DNA of 64,000 bases from Sphaerospermopsis sp. SIO1G1 (GCA_010672785.1 JAAHFX010000002.1:870411-934410), one strand, 5' to 3'; shown: positions 1 through 10,339, numbered from the stretch's first letter. Notes: generated by a model not told the origin, from the letters alone. A program made the numbers and translations.

Positions 1-361
1 TAGTAATATTCTCTGTTTTTGGACAGATAAAGTTAGCTTCAATCAGAAAAATTAGGTACTTTAAATTTTTATCTCTGTGATTTTTCAAAAATATTAATTA
101 TTTTGCCCACATCTGCGGAATGTGGGAAACAAAGTTATGAAGCAAAAATTCAATCTTTAGAAGAAAATATTCAAAAACAACTAGAGCAAATAGAAGGTAT
201 TAATTCTCAACTTCAAACTGCTCTGAAACAATCTCAGGATTTAGCAATGAGAGCTTTTGATAGTAGTGCAAATACGAAATAGACATCTGGTGAACAGTTA
301 GCAGTTAACAGTTAACAGTAAGCAGTGAATAGCGATAACTGATAACTGATAACTGACCAAA

Positions 362-520
362 TTTTTCAGCAAACCCTAATTACGAATTACGTAAGCGTTG
401 CTCTCCCGATAGCATAGCGTGGCGTTAGCCATAGGAAGTATTACGTAAGCGAAGCTCTCCCGAAGGGAGCATTACGAATTACGAATTACGAATTACGAAT
501 TACGAATTACGAATTACTCC
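362..520. repeat. AATTACG heptamer tract with interspersed TACGTAAGCGAAGCTCTCCCGAAGGGAGC-type repeat
   Basis: Tandem attacga units and an inverted-repeat-containing spacer read directly in the sequence; related to 1490-1640 and 10266-10310. Confidence 0.85.
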
Positions 521-714
521 GTTCTTGGTTTGCCAAAACCTACTGGGGGTTTTAATTTCCGAGGTTTGCTTCTTTTGGTTTGCTGATTTCGTTGAGAATT
601 TTTGTTAGCGTTATTGTTTTGGTAAGCCATAATATTGGGATATAGAATTAAGTGACGGTTTCATATACAACAGACATCAAGCCAATAATTCCTGAAACCT
701 AACAGATTTATCAG

Positions 715-1488
715 TTAAGCAAAGTTAGAAAAGCCTAAATTTGGCGGGATGTCTTGAATACGTCCTGGCCCTACTGCTTTTAAAGCTTCTGTGAGCAGAA
801 TATCTCCAGTATAGAGGGCTTTACCAACAATTACACCTGTGACACCTTGGGGTTCTAAAGCTAATAAACTTAACAAATCAATTACAGAACTAACACCACC
901 GGAAGCGATAACGGGGATAGAAATTGCACCTGCAAGTTCTCGAAGTGCGTCTAGGTTTGGGCCTGCGAGTGTTCCATCGCGGTTGATGTCGGTGTAAATT
1001 ATAGCTGCTGCACCAAGTTCTTGCATTTGCGTAGCTAGTTGGGTAGCTAAAACTTCTGAAGTTTCTAACCAACCACGGGTAGCCACTAAACCATTACGAG
1101 CATCAATTCCAACTATAATTTTTTGGGGGAATTCTTGACAAAGTTCTTGAACTAATTGGGGTTTTTCCACTGCAACTGTTCCCAATATTGCCCAATTTAC
1201 TCCAAGATCAAATAATTGTGTCACACTAGAGCGATCGCGTAAACCACCACCTACTTCTATGGGGATGGAAACTGCGTTACAAATAGCTTCAATTGCCTCT
1301 AGGTTGACTATTTTACCTGCCTTTGCACCATCTAAGTCCACTAAGTGTAATCTAGTTGCACCTTGGTCAGCCCACATTTTAGCAGTTTCGGCGGGGTTTT
1401 CACTGAAGACTTGAGATTGTGCATAATCTCCTTTATATAGTCGGACACAACGACCTTCTAGTAAATCTATTGCTGGTAATATTTCCAT
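715..1488 (-). CDS. hisA: Phosphoribosylformimino-5-aminoimidazole carboxamide ribotide isomerase HisA (start trimmed to [22 protein letters not shown])
   Basis: [17 protein letters not shown]...GGGLRDR...GIDARNG...[14 protein letters not shown]...ASGGV; the upstream part of the supplied ORF is repeat-encoded. Confidence 0.95.
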   Translation of the reverse strand: MEILPAIDLLEGRCVRLYKGDYAQSQVFSENPAETAKMWADQGATRLHLVDLDGAKAGKIVNLEAIEAICNAVSIPIEVGGGLRDRSSVTQLFDLGVNWAILGTVAVEKPQLVQELCQEFPQKIIVGIDARNGLVATRGWLETSEVLATQLATQMQELGAAAIIYTDINRDGTLAGPNLDALRELAGAISIPVIASGGVSSVIDLLSLLALEPQGVTGVIVGKALYTGDILLTEALKAVGPGRIQDIPPNLGFSNFA

Positions 1489-1489
1489 A

Positions 1490-1640
1490 ATTCGTAATTT
1501 GTAATTCGTAGTTCGTAATGCTATCGGGAGAGCTTCGCTTACGTAATTCGTAATTCGTAATTCGTAATTCGTAGTTCGTAATTCGTAGTTCGTAATTCGT
1601 AATGCTCCCTTCGAGAGAGCTTCGCTTACGTAATTCGTAA
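1490..1640. repeat. AATTCGT heptamer tract plus two GGGAGAGCTTCGCTTACGTAATTCG repeat copies
   Basis: Direct reading; same family as 362-520 in the opposite orientation. Confidence 0.85.
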
Positions 1641-1654
1641 TTAAATTAAGATTC

Positions 1655-1700
1655 CCCATCTCCCCATCTCCCCATCTCCCCATCTCCCCATCTCCCACTC
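1655..1700. repeat. CCCCATCT octamer-like tandem repeat
   Basis: tccccatctccccatctccccatctccccatctcccc. Confidence 0.75.
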
Positions 1701-1721
1701 TCCCCCTCTACCCCTCACCAT

Positions 1722-2012
1722 TCACCTATTCTCTAAATTCCGTACTGCTTGACGAAAACCTAAAACGACTAAAATATTAGCTAAGGTTAAAAATACTTCT
1801 GCACTGCCATGTAACCAGTCTATATTAGCTAGCTGTTCTTGATAGTGAATTTTGGCATATATTCCCGCTGGGATAGTGACAGCAACGAATACTAAAGTAC
1901 CGTAAAATCCATAAAGTGCGATACGTGGCATTTGTGGACTGCGACTAATAAACCACAAAAAACCTAAATAGGGAAATAGAGAAAGGGCAAATAGGGTATC
2001 TTTTGAGATCAT
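1722..2012 (-). CDS. DUF3593-like small membrane protein
   Basis: Hydrophobic 96-aa protein next to the Ycf49/DUF2499 gene, an arrangement typical of cyanobacteria; family from recall. Confidence 0.65.
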   Translation of the reverse strand: MISKDTLFALSLFPYLGFLWFISRSPQMPRIALYGFYGTLVFVAVTIPAGIYAKIHYQEQLANIDWLHGSAEVFLTLANILVVLGFRQAVRNLENR

Positions 2013-2344
2013 TACTCTGATTTGATAGTTTCGGTGTTAAGTGTGTGTACAGGCTTGGTAGAACGCCAAATCAAGAAGGCAGCCGCCCATAGTGTAAAAT
2101 TACCGATTAATGTCATGGTAGCTTGGAGGGTGACTAACCATTCTAAAGATTCAGGGTTATCAAAATAATGCCAGGTACAAGCACACATGGCACTAATCAA
2201 AGCTGGTAACATGGCGAAGGATAAACCCCACCAATTACGGTTTTCTGTTAATTCTCCATATCTCCAAATTAACCAAATGGCGACTATCCATTCGATGACG
2301 CTTGAAACATGAATTATCCAGGTGGGAATAGAAAGTGCGTGCAT
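2012..2344 (-). CDS. Ycf49-like / DUF2499 membrane protein
   Basis: MHALSIPTWIIHVSSVIEWIVAIWLIWRYGE...WWGLSFAMLPALISAMCACTWHYFDN. Confidence 0.75.
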   Translation of the reverse strand: MHALSIPTWIIHVSSVIEWIVAIWLIWRYGELTENRNWWGLSFAMLPALISAMCACTWHYFDNPESLEWLVTLQATMTLIGNFTLWAAAFLIWRSTKPVHTLNTETIKSE

Positions 2345-2346
2345 TT

Positions 2347-2466
2347 TCAGTTATCAGTTGTCAGTTATCAGTTATCAGTTATCAGTTATCAGTTGTCAGT
2401 TGTCAGTTGTCAGTTGTCAGTTGTCAGTTATCAGTTGTCAGTTATCAGTTATCAGTTATCAGTTAT
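2347..2466. repeat. Heptanucleotide tandem repeat (TCAGTTA/TCAGTTG)
   Basis: About 17 consecutive 7-nt units read directly. Confidence 0.95.
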
Positions 2467-2598
2467 GAGAAATTCATACATCAAATCTGAACACTATATC
2501 TATTTTCAACTTTAAACTTTACAATTTAGTTCTTTGAGATTAAAGAATATTAGGAATCTGAATCTGTATAGGAATTCAACCATTCAACTTTTTAAAAT

Positions 2599-3636
2599 AT
2601 GCGTGTTTTATTATCTGGATATTATGGCCAAGGTAACGGTGGTGATGAGGCTTTGTTAGCTACACTTTTACAGATGTTACCATCTGATGTTACTCCTGTG
2701 GTACTTTCTGGAAATCCTCAAGAGACTAATCAACGTTATGATGTGGAAAGTTATCACCGGATGAATTTTTTACAAGTTTTAAAAGCTTTACGTTCTTGTG
2801 ATGGGTTTATTTGGGGTGGTGGTAGTTTAATGCAAGATGTCACTAGTTCTGTTAGTCCTTTTTATTATGGGGGATTAATGGCGATCGCTCAAGTTATGGG
2901 TTTAAAAACTGTTGCGTGGGGACAGGGTATTGGGCCTTTGTTACGTTTCCAAACTCGTTGGTTAGCCAGACAGAATTTTGCAGGTTGTCTCCAGGTTAGT
3001 GTCCGCGATCGCCAAAGTTCTACGTTGCTCTCAAATTGGAATATACCACATCTTCTTGCGCCTGATCCAGTGTGGGCATTAACATCAAAAACTGTGCCAG
3101 AATTAGTGAGTTTACCTACACCAAGAATAGCTGTTACTCTCAGAAATCATCGTCATTTAACAGATGTAAGATTAGCCAATTTGACTGAGGCTTTGGTAAG
3201 TTTACAAATAGCAACTCAAGCATTTATTTTATTACTTCCATTCCAAAAAAGTGAAGATTTAGGAATTGCTGAGAAAATCAAATCACAGTTACAAAATAAT
3301 TCACAAATTGTCTGTTTAGAAGATCCTGAATTATTAAAAGGTGTATTTCAGGATGTAGATATGGTGATAGGAATGAGGTTACATAGTTTAATTATGGCAG
3401 CAAGCGAAGGTTGTCGTTGTTTTGCTATTAGTTATGATCCGAAAATTAATCGTTTAATGGAAGAGTTGCAAATACCAGGATGGGATTTAGAAAATATGCC
3501 TGATGATGTTGATTTAATCAGCAAAACTTGGATTGATTTTTATCAAAGTAGTGAAAAGTTATCAAGTGAAAAAATAAAGTCTTTAGAAACTGAAGCATTG
3601 TCACATCAGCAATTATTAATTTCAGTATTTAATTGA
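2599..3636 (+). CDS. csaB: Polysaccharide pyruvyl transferase, CsaB-type
   Basis: MRVLLSGYYGQGNGGDEALLATLLQML...WGGGSLMQD...RDRQSS...GMRLHSLIMA. Confidence 0.9.
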   Translation: MRVLLSGYYGQGNGGDEALLATLLQMLPSDVTPVVLSGNPQETNQRYDVESYHRMNFLQVLKALRSCDGFIWGGGSLMQDVTSSVSPFYYGGLMAIAQVMGLKTVAWGQGIGPLLRFQTRWLARQNFAGCLQVSVRDRQSSTLLSNWNIPHLLAPDPVWALTSKTVPELVSLPTPRIAVTLRNHRHLTDVRLANLTEALVSLQIATQAFILLLPFQKSEDLGIAEKIKSQLQNNSQIVCLEDPELLKGVFQDVDMVIGMRLHSLIMAASEGCRCFAISYDPKINRLMEELQIPGWDLENMPDDVDLISKTWIDFYQSSEKLSSEKIKSLETEALSHQQLLISVFN

Positions 3637-3638
3637 TA

Positions 3639-3706
3639 TCAGTTACCAGTTATCAGTTATCAGTTATCAGTTATCAGTTATCAATTATCAGTTATCAGTT
3701 ATCAGT
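3639..3706. repeat. Heptanucleotide tandem repeat (TCAGTTA)
   Basis: Direct reading. Confidence 0.9.
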
Positions 3707-3892
3707 ATTGTAGGGTGTGTTAGAACGGAGTTCGTAACGCACCATTATCCAGGATTTTTTTGTTATGTTATCAGGTGTGAAAAGTCAGAATTGTTCTATT
3801 CTAATTAATTAGAATTTCTGTATGTGAACTAACCACGAAGGAACGAAGGACACTAAGGTAAGAAGATATAAAGGAGTTATTATATCCTGATG

Positions 3893-4762
3893 TTAAGCTC
3901 GAAACTTGTTTTCAATCTCTAAATATTCTGGCACATTCATTAAATTTTGAAAGTCTTGAAAATTCATCATTCCTGATAAATTGATCGTACTTCCCTGTGC
4001 TTTTAAATGTTGAAAACAAGCACTCATTACTTCAGTTGCAGCCATCAAAGCAGTTAGGGGAAAAAAGACTATTTTAAAACCTAATTCCTGTAATTCTGTG
4101 GTGGTAATTTCTGGTGTTTTTCCACCTTCAACAATATTAGCCACTAAAGGTACATCTGGAAAAGTTTGAGTAATAATTTCTAACTCTTGAACAGATTGAG
4201 GTGCTTCAATAAATAATACATCTGCGCCAGCATCTACATAATATTTACCCCTACTCAGAGCAGTTTCTAAACCCAAAGTTGCGCGGGCATCAGTACGAGC
4301 TATAATAACCAAATTACTATCACCCCTTGCTTCTACAGCAGCACGAATTTTATTTGCGTGTTCCTGCATAGAAATTACCCGTTTACCTTCAAAATGACCA
4401 CATTTTTTGGGCCATTCTTGATCTTCTAAAATTATTCCCGCTAACCCAATTTGTACAGCATCTTTAACTGTTCGTATGACATTTAAAGCATTACCATAAC
4501 CTGTGTCACAATCGGCAATTAAGGGTATACTTATTGTCTGGGTTATTCTCCCAACGCTATATAACATTTCTGTCGCAGTTAAAAAACCATAGTCGGGTAA
4601 ACCCAAAGTGGAAGCAGCTATCCCAAAACCGCTGGTAGAAGCAATTTTAAATCCTGTTTTTTCTGCCAATTTAGCACTTAGACAGTCATAAACACCGGGA
4701 ATAATAATAATTTCCGGTTGAGTAAGTAATTCTCGGAATGTTTGAGCAGTAGATATAACCAT
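3893..4762 (-). CDS. Isocitrate lyase/PEP mutase superfamily protein
   Basis: IPGVYDCLSAKLAEKTGF...DCDTGYGNALNV...LEDQEWPKKCGHFEGKRV...RTDARATLGLETALSRG. Confidence 0.88.
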   Translation of the reverse strand: MVISTAQTFRELLTQPEIIIIPGVYDCLSAKLAEKTGFKIASTSGFGIAASTLGLPDYGFLTATEMLYSVGRITQTISIPLIADCDTGYGNALNVIRTVKDAVQIGLAGIILEDQEWPKKCGHFEGKRVISMQEHANKIRAAVEARGDSNLVIIARTDARATLGLETALSRGKYYVDAGADVLFIEAPQSVQELEIITQTFPDVPLVANIVEGGKTPEITTTELQELGFKIVFFPLTALMAATEVMSACFQHLKAQGSTINLSGMMNFQDFQNLMNVPEYLEIENKFRA

Positions 4763-4886
4763 AACTACGAAAAATCTATAATCTTCAAATATTAACCTGT
4801 AGCAATAAGATAGCAGTAATTTAGTATAAAATTGTTATCTTAATTTTTGTGACATGATTTGATAATAGATAATAACTAATAAACTA

Positions 4887-6305
4887 ATGAATAAAACCAT
4901 AGAAGTTCGTAACCCTCGCACTGGTAAATTTGATTATGTAATTATTCCTCCTCCTCCTAAGTTACTTTCTCAACAATGTCATAGACTTAGAAGAGGACAA
5001 ATTGCATGGGAAGAAATTGGAATTAAAGGTAGAATTGCAGTCTTACAACAATGGAAACAAGCAATCTTAGCAGAACGTCAAAATCTCACCGATGCTTTAG
5101 TTAATGATACAGGTAGATTATCAGTTTCAGTTTTAGAAATAGACTCAGTTATAAACAGTATTGATAGATGGTGTAACCTTGCACCTCAACTATTACAACC
5201 TACTGCTAAAAATACATCTATTCCCTTTATTGCTCTACAACAAGCTGCCGTTCCTTATACCTTAGTAGGTGTCATTAGTCCTTGGAACTTTCCCTTTTTC
5301 TTATCTAATATTGATACAATTCCGGCTTTATTAGCTGGTTGTGCAGTTATAGTTAAACCCAGTGAAATTACGCCTCGTTTTGTTGCTCCTTTAATGACTG
5401 CTACAAATACAGTTCCCTTATTAAGAGACGTTTTAAATTTTGTCGAAGGTGGAGGTGAAACTGGAGCAACTTTAATTGAAGCAGTGGATTCAATTTGCTT
5501 TACAGGTAGTGTTAAAACTGGGAGAATGGTAGGAGAATCAGCAGCTAAAAATTTTATTCCAGCTTTTTTAGAATTAGGAGGAAAAGATCCAGCTATAGTT
5601 CTAGAATCAGCAGATTTAGATTTAGCCACATCAGCTATTTTATGGGGTTCAGTTGTTAATACAGGACAGTCTTGTTTATCAATTGAAAGAATTTATGTAG
5701 CAGAACAAATTTTTGCAGAGTTTTATCATCTCTTAATTACTAAAGCGCACTCTTTAAAATTGGCATATCCTACAGTTGAAGATGGAGAAATTGGCCCAAT
5801 AATTACCGAAAACCAAGCTGCAATTATTAAAGAACATCTCCAAGATGCAATTGATAAAGGTGCAACAATTCATTGTGGTGGTAAGGTAGAAGAATTAGGT
5901 GGTGGTTGGTGGTGTCGGCCTACTGTGATCACAAATGTTAACCACTCTATGAAAATTATGACTGAAGAAACCTTTGGCCCAATTATGCCAATTATGTCTT
6001 TTGCTACTATTGAAGAAGCAATCAATTTAGCTAATGATTCTATTTATGGATTGAGTGGTGCTATATTTTCAGAATCAATAGAATTAGCATTACAAATAGG
6101 AATGCAAATAGATGTTGGTGGAATTAGTATTAATGATGCTGGTTTAACATCTATGATCCAAGAAGGGGAGAAAAATTCCTTTAAATTTTCTGGTTTAGGT
6201 GGTTCGCGTATGGGTGCAGCAAGTTTGCAACGCTTCCTCAGAAAAAAAGCATTTTTGATAAAAACTAATACTAATAAAGATCCTTGGTGGTTTAGTGAAG
6301 AGTGA
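4887..6305 (+). CDS. Aldehyde dehydrogenase family protein
   Basis: GVISPWNFPFFLSNIDTIPALLAGCAVIVKPSE...FTGSVKTGR...LELGGKDPAIV...NTGQSCLSIERIYV...EETFGPIMPI. Confidence 0.93.
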   Translation: MNKTIEVRNPRTGKFDYVIIPPPPKLLSQQCHRLRRGQIAWEEIGIKGRIAVLQQWKQAILAERQNLTDALVNDTGRLSVSVLEIDSVINSIDRWCNLAPQLLQPTAKNTSIPFIALQQAAVPYTLVGVISPWNFPFFLSNIDTIPALLAGCAVIVKPSEITPRFVAPLMTATNTVPLLRDVLNFVEGGGETGATLIEAVDSICFTGSVKTGRMVGESAAKNFIPAFLELGGKDPAIVLESADLDLATSAILWGSVVNTGQSCLSIERIYVAEQIFAEFYHLLITKAHSLKLAYPTVEDGEIGPIITENQAAIIKEHLQDAIDKGATIHCGGKVEELGGGWWCRPTVITNVNHSMKIMTEETFGPIMPIMSFATIEEAINLANDSIYGLSGAIFSESIELALQIGMQIDVGGISINDAGLTSMIQEGEKNSFKFSGLGGSRMGAASLQRFLRKKAFLIKTNTNKDPWWFSEE

Positions 6306-6380
6306 TCAGTTATCAGTTATCAGTTATCAGTTATCAGTTATCAGTTATCAGTTATCAGTTATCAGTTATCAGTTATCAGT
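6306..6380. repeat. Heptanucleotide tandem repeat (TCAGTTA)
   Basis: About 10 consecutive units directly after the ALDH stop codon. Confidence 0.95.
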
Positions 6381-7275
6381 TTAGCCTAGATAATAATAAC
6401 CGCGTATATACATAAAATTGGTTTAAAAATGATCGTTTGCATCAACTTACTTTAATGTAAAACCAAAAATAACCGGTTAAGCCAAGTGTCGTAAATTATA
6501 CGAATTTATCCATTTATCTTAGTCCAATGTAATATTTCTCTGATAGAGTTAACTTGTATTTTTTCCTATCTACATCAGAATAAGTATGAGAAGTGCTGCT
6601 TATTTAATACTTTTTAAGTGTATATTCAGTGATATGTACAATTGAATTACTAAAATTTACGAAAAATTCAAGAGAAGTTTACACAAATTTTGGGAAAGTG
6701 TGAGATACTCTTTAATAAGTATATTTCCTGAGTTCAAGTTTTTCTTATTCATCTCCAAAATCAGTGATCAACTATTGGTAATTTTTTGAATGTCAGACAC
6801 ACTAAAAGTGAATAAGACAAAAAGACTAATTAGTTTTAATTGCGGATCTGTTAAATGGATGAATGAATTGAGTGTAGATAACTTAAGAGTATCTAGCATT
6901 CAGACTAATATAAACAACAATAAGCAGTCATTCTTGAACTATTCTGGATATCCGAATATCATGTCTGATGGTTAGAATAATAAGCATCAGAAAAATGTTA
7001 AAACATCAGGAAAGTAAGTAGGTGAAAATTATGTGAATTGCTATTTTCATGTCAGGTAATCTCAAAATTCCAACTGTCACAATTGGGAATAAGCAATTAC
7101 TTACATAAATTTGTCAACTAAAGTAGAAACCTCTAACAAACCTATGATTAACTACCTGTTAATTATGTTTAACTAAACAGCAAACTTAACTTGATACGTC
7201 AAATTCAGCAACATCTTGTATATTATTATACAATCGCCTGGTGTTTTATTAATTTTTTCCAATGAGGAGTTATTC

Positions 7276-7869
7276 ATGAACAAGCATTTAGTTTCTTTTT
7301 TAGTTAGTGCTGCGGCTGCTGGGAGTATTTTGACTAACATATCTCCTGCACAAGCATTGGTTTGGAATTTGGATAATGTAACATATGGGTTTGGTGGTTC
7401 AGCTAGTGGCCAGTTTGACTATGATGCTGCTACTGACACATACAGTAACATAGCCATAAATGCTACTGTTGGAACTTTTAACTTATCTTTCAACAGTAGT
7501 GATATTGTTCCAGGTACTGCTTCCAGCACAACTCTATTTTTAGAACAAGATACATTATCTCCTGGAAATAATCGTTATCAAGGAATCAGACTCACTTTTC
7601 AAGATCCTTTAACAGATACTCCTGGAATAACAGTAAATTTAGACACTGATACCGGACAGTCTGTTTTCTATACAAGTTCAGGGCCAAACAATACAGGTAC
7701 TGGTAACAGACTTGATGCTGCTAATGGATCGTCTATATCTTCTGTACCCTTTGATATCCCTGGTGGTGCAACAATACCCACTGTAGGATCACTATTCGCT
7801 CTTGGTTTAATGAGACAAATGAAAAAGAAAATGGCAGCAAGAAACATTGCTAGCAACCCAATTAATTAA
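7276..7869 (+). CDS. Secreted protein with signal peptide and a C-terminal PFE/PEP-CTERM-like sorting signal
   Basis: RBS gaggag about 6 nt before ATG; MNKHLVSFLVSAAAAGSILTNISPAQA signal; C-term VPFDIPGGATIPTVGSLFALGLMRQMKKKMAARN. Confidence 0.75.
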   Translation: MNKHLVSFLVSAAAAGSILTNISPAQALVWNLDNVTYGFGGSASGQFDYDAATDTYSNIAINATVGTFNLSFNSSDIVPGTASSTTLFLEQDTLSPGNNRYQGIRLTFQDPLTDTPGITVNLDTDTGQSVFYTSSGPNNTGTGNRLDAANGSSISSVPFDIPGGATIPTVGSLFALGLMRQMKKKMAARNIASNPIN

Positions 7870-7952
7870 ACCGTGAACTAAATACAAATCTAGATTTATT
7901 TTGACATTAAGGTGTATCAAATACAGTATCAAATACAGTAGATCAAATCACT

Positions 7953-7993
7953 AGATACCCATTTTCTTGGAGGATTTGGGTATCTTTTTATTT
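7953..7993 (+). terminator. Rho-independent-like terminator
   Basis: agataccca-N15-tgggtatct hairpin followed by ttttatttatt. Confidence 0.7.
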
Positions 7994-8087
7994 ATTCACT
8001 TCCAAAGCTAATCTTGCCTGTAACTGCCAAAGTTGTTTAATGTAGGATGTCTATAGATCCGAAAATTCAACTTGTTTAGGTTTAGGC

Positions 8088-9473
8088 ATGGCAAAAAGCG
8101 ATAAAATCAATTATTCAACTCCCAGTGGTTTTCCCGAATTTCTCCCCAGCGAAAAGCGGTTAGAAGTATATTTATTAGATATTATCCGGCGTGTATTTGA
8201 AAGTTATGGTTTTACACCTATTGAAACCCCAGCGGTAGAAAGATTAGAAGTGCTGCAAGCTAAGGGAAACCAAGGGGACAATATTATCTATGGAATTGAG
8301 CCAATTTTACCACCAAATCGCCAAGCAGAAAAAGATAAATCTGGTGAAAGTGGTGCAGAAGCAAGAGCTTTAAAATTTGATCAAACTGTGCCTTTTGCAG
8401 CTTACATTGCTCGTCATTTGAATGAGTTAACCTTCCCCTTTGCTCGTTACCAAATGGATATGGTTTTTCGGGGAGAAAGAGCAAAAGATGGGCGTTTTCG
8501 GCAGTTTCGTCAATGTGATATTGATGTAGTCGGCCGTGGTAAGTTGAGTTTATTATATGATGCCCAAATGCCGGCAATTATCACCGAAATTTTTACAGCA
8601 ATTAACATCGGTGATTTTGTGATTAGAATTAATAATCGTAAAATTTTGACTGGTTTTTTTCAGTCTGTGGGTATAACTGAAAGCCAAATTAAAACCTGTA
8701 TTGGTATTATTGATAATTTGGAAAAAATTGGTACAGAAAAGGTAAAACAAGAATTAGCCAAGGAAGGTATTACTTCTGAGCAGACAGAAAAAATTATTGA
8801 GTTTATCAATATAAATGGTGGTGCAGATGAGGTTTTAGATCAACTCAAATCTCTGGGTTTAAATTTACCAAATGCTGAAGAATTTAATTTGGGAGTGAGT
8901 GAATTAACAACTGTAATTAATGGGGTGCGAGATTTAGGAGTTCCAGAAAATAACTTCCGTGTTGATTTATCAATTGCCCGTGGTTTAAACTACTATACTG
9001 GCACTGTTTATGAAACTACTTTAATTGGTCATGAAGCATTAGGTAGTATTTGTTCTGGGGGGAGATATGAGGAATTAGTGGGAATGTTTTTAGGGGAGAA
9101 AATGCCTGGTGTGGGTATTTCTATTGGTTTAACGCGATTAATTAGTAGGTTGTTAAAAGCAGGAATTTTGAATACTTTATCTGCGACACCAGCACAGGTG
9201 ATGGTGGTAAATATGCAGGAAGATTTGATGCCTGTTTATTTAAAAGTTTCCCAACAATTACGACAAGCAGGAATTAATGTTATTACTAACTTTGATAAAA
9301 AACAGCTAGGGAAACAATTTCAAACCGCCGATAAACAAGGAATTAGATTTTGTGTAATTATTGGTGCAGATGAAGCAGCAGCGGAAAAGTCTTCACTTAA
9401 AGATTTACAAACTGGTGAACAAATTGAGGTAGCTTTGCAAGATTTACCTGATATCATTAATAGTAAGGTTTGA
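8088..9473 (+). CDS. hisS: Histidyl-tRNA synthetase
   Basis: Class II aaRS motifs: FQTVPFAAYIARH...MDMVFRGERAKDGRFRQFRQCDIDVVG...ARGLNYYTGTVYET...CSGGRYEELVGMF...GVGISIGLTRL. Confidence 0.93.
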   Translation: MAKSDKINYSTPSGFPEFLPSEKRLEVYLLDIIRRVFESYGFTPIETPAVERLEVLQAKGNQGDNIIYGIEPILPPNRQAEKDKSGESGAEARALKFDQTVPFAAYIARHLNELTFPFARYQMDMVFRGERAKDGRFRQFRQCDIDVVGRGKLSLLYDAQMPAIITEIFTAINIGDFVIRINNRKILTGFFQSVGITESQIKTCIGIIDNLEKIGTEKVKQELAKEGITSEQTEKIIEFININGGADEVLDQLKSLGLNLPNAEEFNLGVSELTTVINGVRDLGVPENNFRVDLSIARGLNYYTGTVYETTLIGHEALGSICSGGRYEELVGMFLGEKMPGVGISIGLTRLISRLLKAGILNTLSATPAQVMVVNMQEDLMPVYLKVSQQLRQAGINVITNFDKKQLGKQFQTADKQGIRFCVIIGADEAAAEKSSLKDLQTGEQIEVALQDLPDIINSKV

Positions 9474-9689
9474 TGAAGGTTAGGATTTACGCACAAGCTA
9501 TGGAATAAACGAACCGCTCCAGGCGCAGAGATCGCAGAGTAAGAAAAGAATTGCATTCAGGAATTTTGTCAGTCCTGAAGTTATGCAAAAAAACGGGGAT
9601 GACAGATAACTATCACTGTTTTCTGTTCCCCGTTTTCTGTTAATTTTTGGCAAGGAAGAATTTGTTTGTAATTCTTACAAATTATTCAA

Positions 9690-10265
9690 TTAAAAGGCAG
9701 TGAGAAGATAAACTAAGGTGAAGAGAATAATCCAGATTATATCTACGAAGTGCCAGTATATTTCTGCCATTTCTAAACCTGTGTGTTTCACAGATGAATA
9801 ATGTTCTGGACGGAGGGAACGCCACAAAACTCCTAATATTAATAACAGTCCGACAAATACATGGAGTCCGTGAAAACCTGTCATTAAATAAAAGCAATTG
9901 GCGAATAAATTGGTGGTTAAACCATAACCTAAGTTTTGGTATTCATAAATTTGACCAACTAGGAATATTGCACCCATGACAAAGGTGATGAAATACCAAA
10001 AACGCATCCATTTGAGACTATTTTTTTTAATAGCTTTATCACCTAAATGAATGACAAAACTACTGGAAACTAGGATAATTGTGTTGATGGTGGGGACTAA
10101 TAATTCGACTTCTGTTCCTTCTGGTGGCCAGGTTGTGGTTGTACCTTTAAAAAATAGGTAAGTGGCAAAAAAACCACCGAACATTAATGATTCAGAAATG
10201 AGGAATGTTAATAATCCCCATACTCTTAAATCGGGATGATGTTCATGGGTTGTAACTACTGTCAT
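9690..10265 (-). CDS. ctaE: Cytochrome c oxidase subunit III
   Basis: MTVVTTHEHHPDLRVWGLLTFLISESLMFGGFFATYLFFKG...GFHGLHVFVGLLLIL...HFVDIIWIILF. Confidence 0.95.
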   Translation of the reverse strand: MTVVTTHEHHPDLRVWGLLTFLISESLMFGGFFATYLFFKGTTTTWPPEGTEVELLVPTINTIILVSSSFVIHLGDKAIKKNSLKWMRFWYFITFVMGAIFLVGQIYEYQNLGYGLTTNLFANCFYLMTGFHGLHVFVGLLLILGVLWRSLRPEHYSSVKHTGLEMAEIYWHFVDIIWIILFTLVYLLTAF

Positions 10266-10267
10266 AA

Positions 10268-10302
10268 TTAATTCGTAATTCGTAATTCGTAATTCGTAAT
10301 AC
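10268..10302. repeat. AATTCGT heptamer tract
   Basis: Direct reading, next to the ctaE start codon. Confidence 0.85.
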
Positions 10303-10339
10303 TCCCTTCGGGAGAGTGATGGCTAAAGCTACACTTGAT

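Noticed and set aside
1-282. Short open frame ending CGKQSYEAKIQSLEENIQKQLEQIEGINSQLQTALKQSQDLAMRAFDSSANTK*
   Set aside because: Upstream stops near position 34, no good start; possibly a remnant of a coiled-coil gene but not supportable
300-520. CRISPR array
   Set aside because: Repeats are contiguous 7-mers without unique spacers of 30-40 nt; the same applies to all heptamer tracts in the window
890-1072. 60-aa ORF antisense/alternate frame within hisA
   Set aside because: Fully inside hisA in another frame, low-complexity composition
2309-2515. 68-aa + ORF QLSVVSYQLSVISYQ...
   Set aside because: Translation of the heptamer repeat tract; no biological protein character
5255-5629. 124-aa minus ORF inside the ALDH gene
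   Set aside because: Antisense to a clear ALDH CDS
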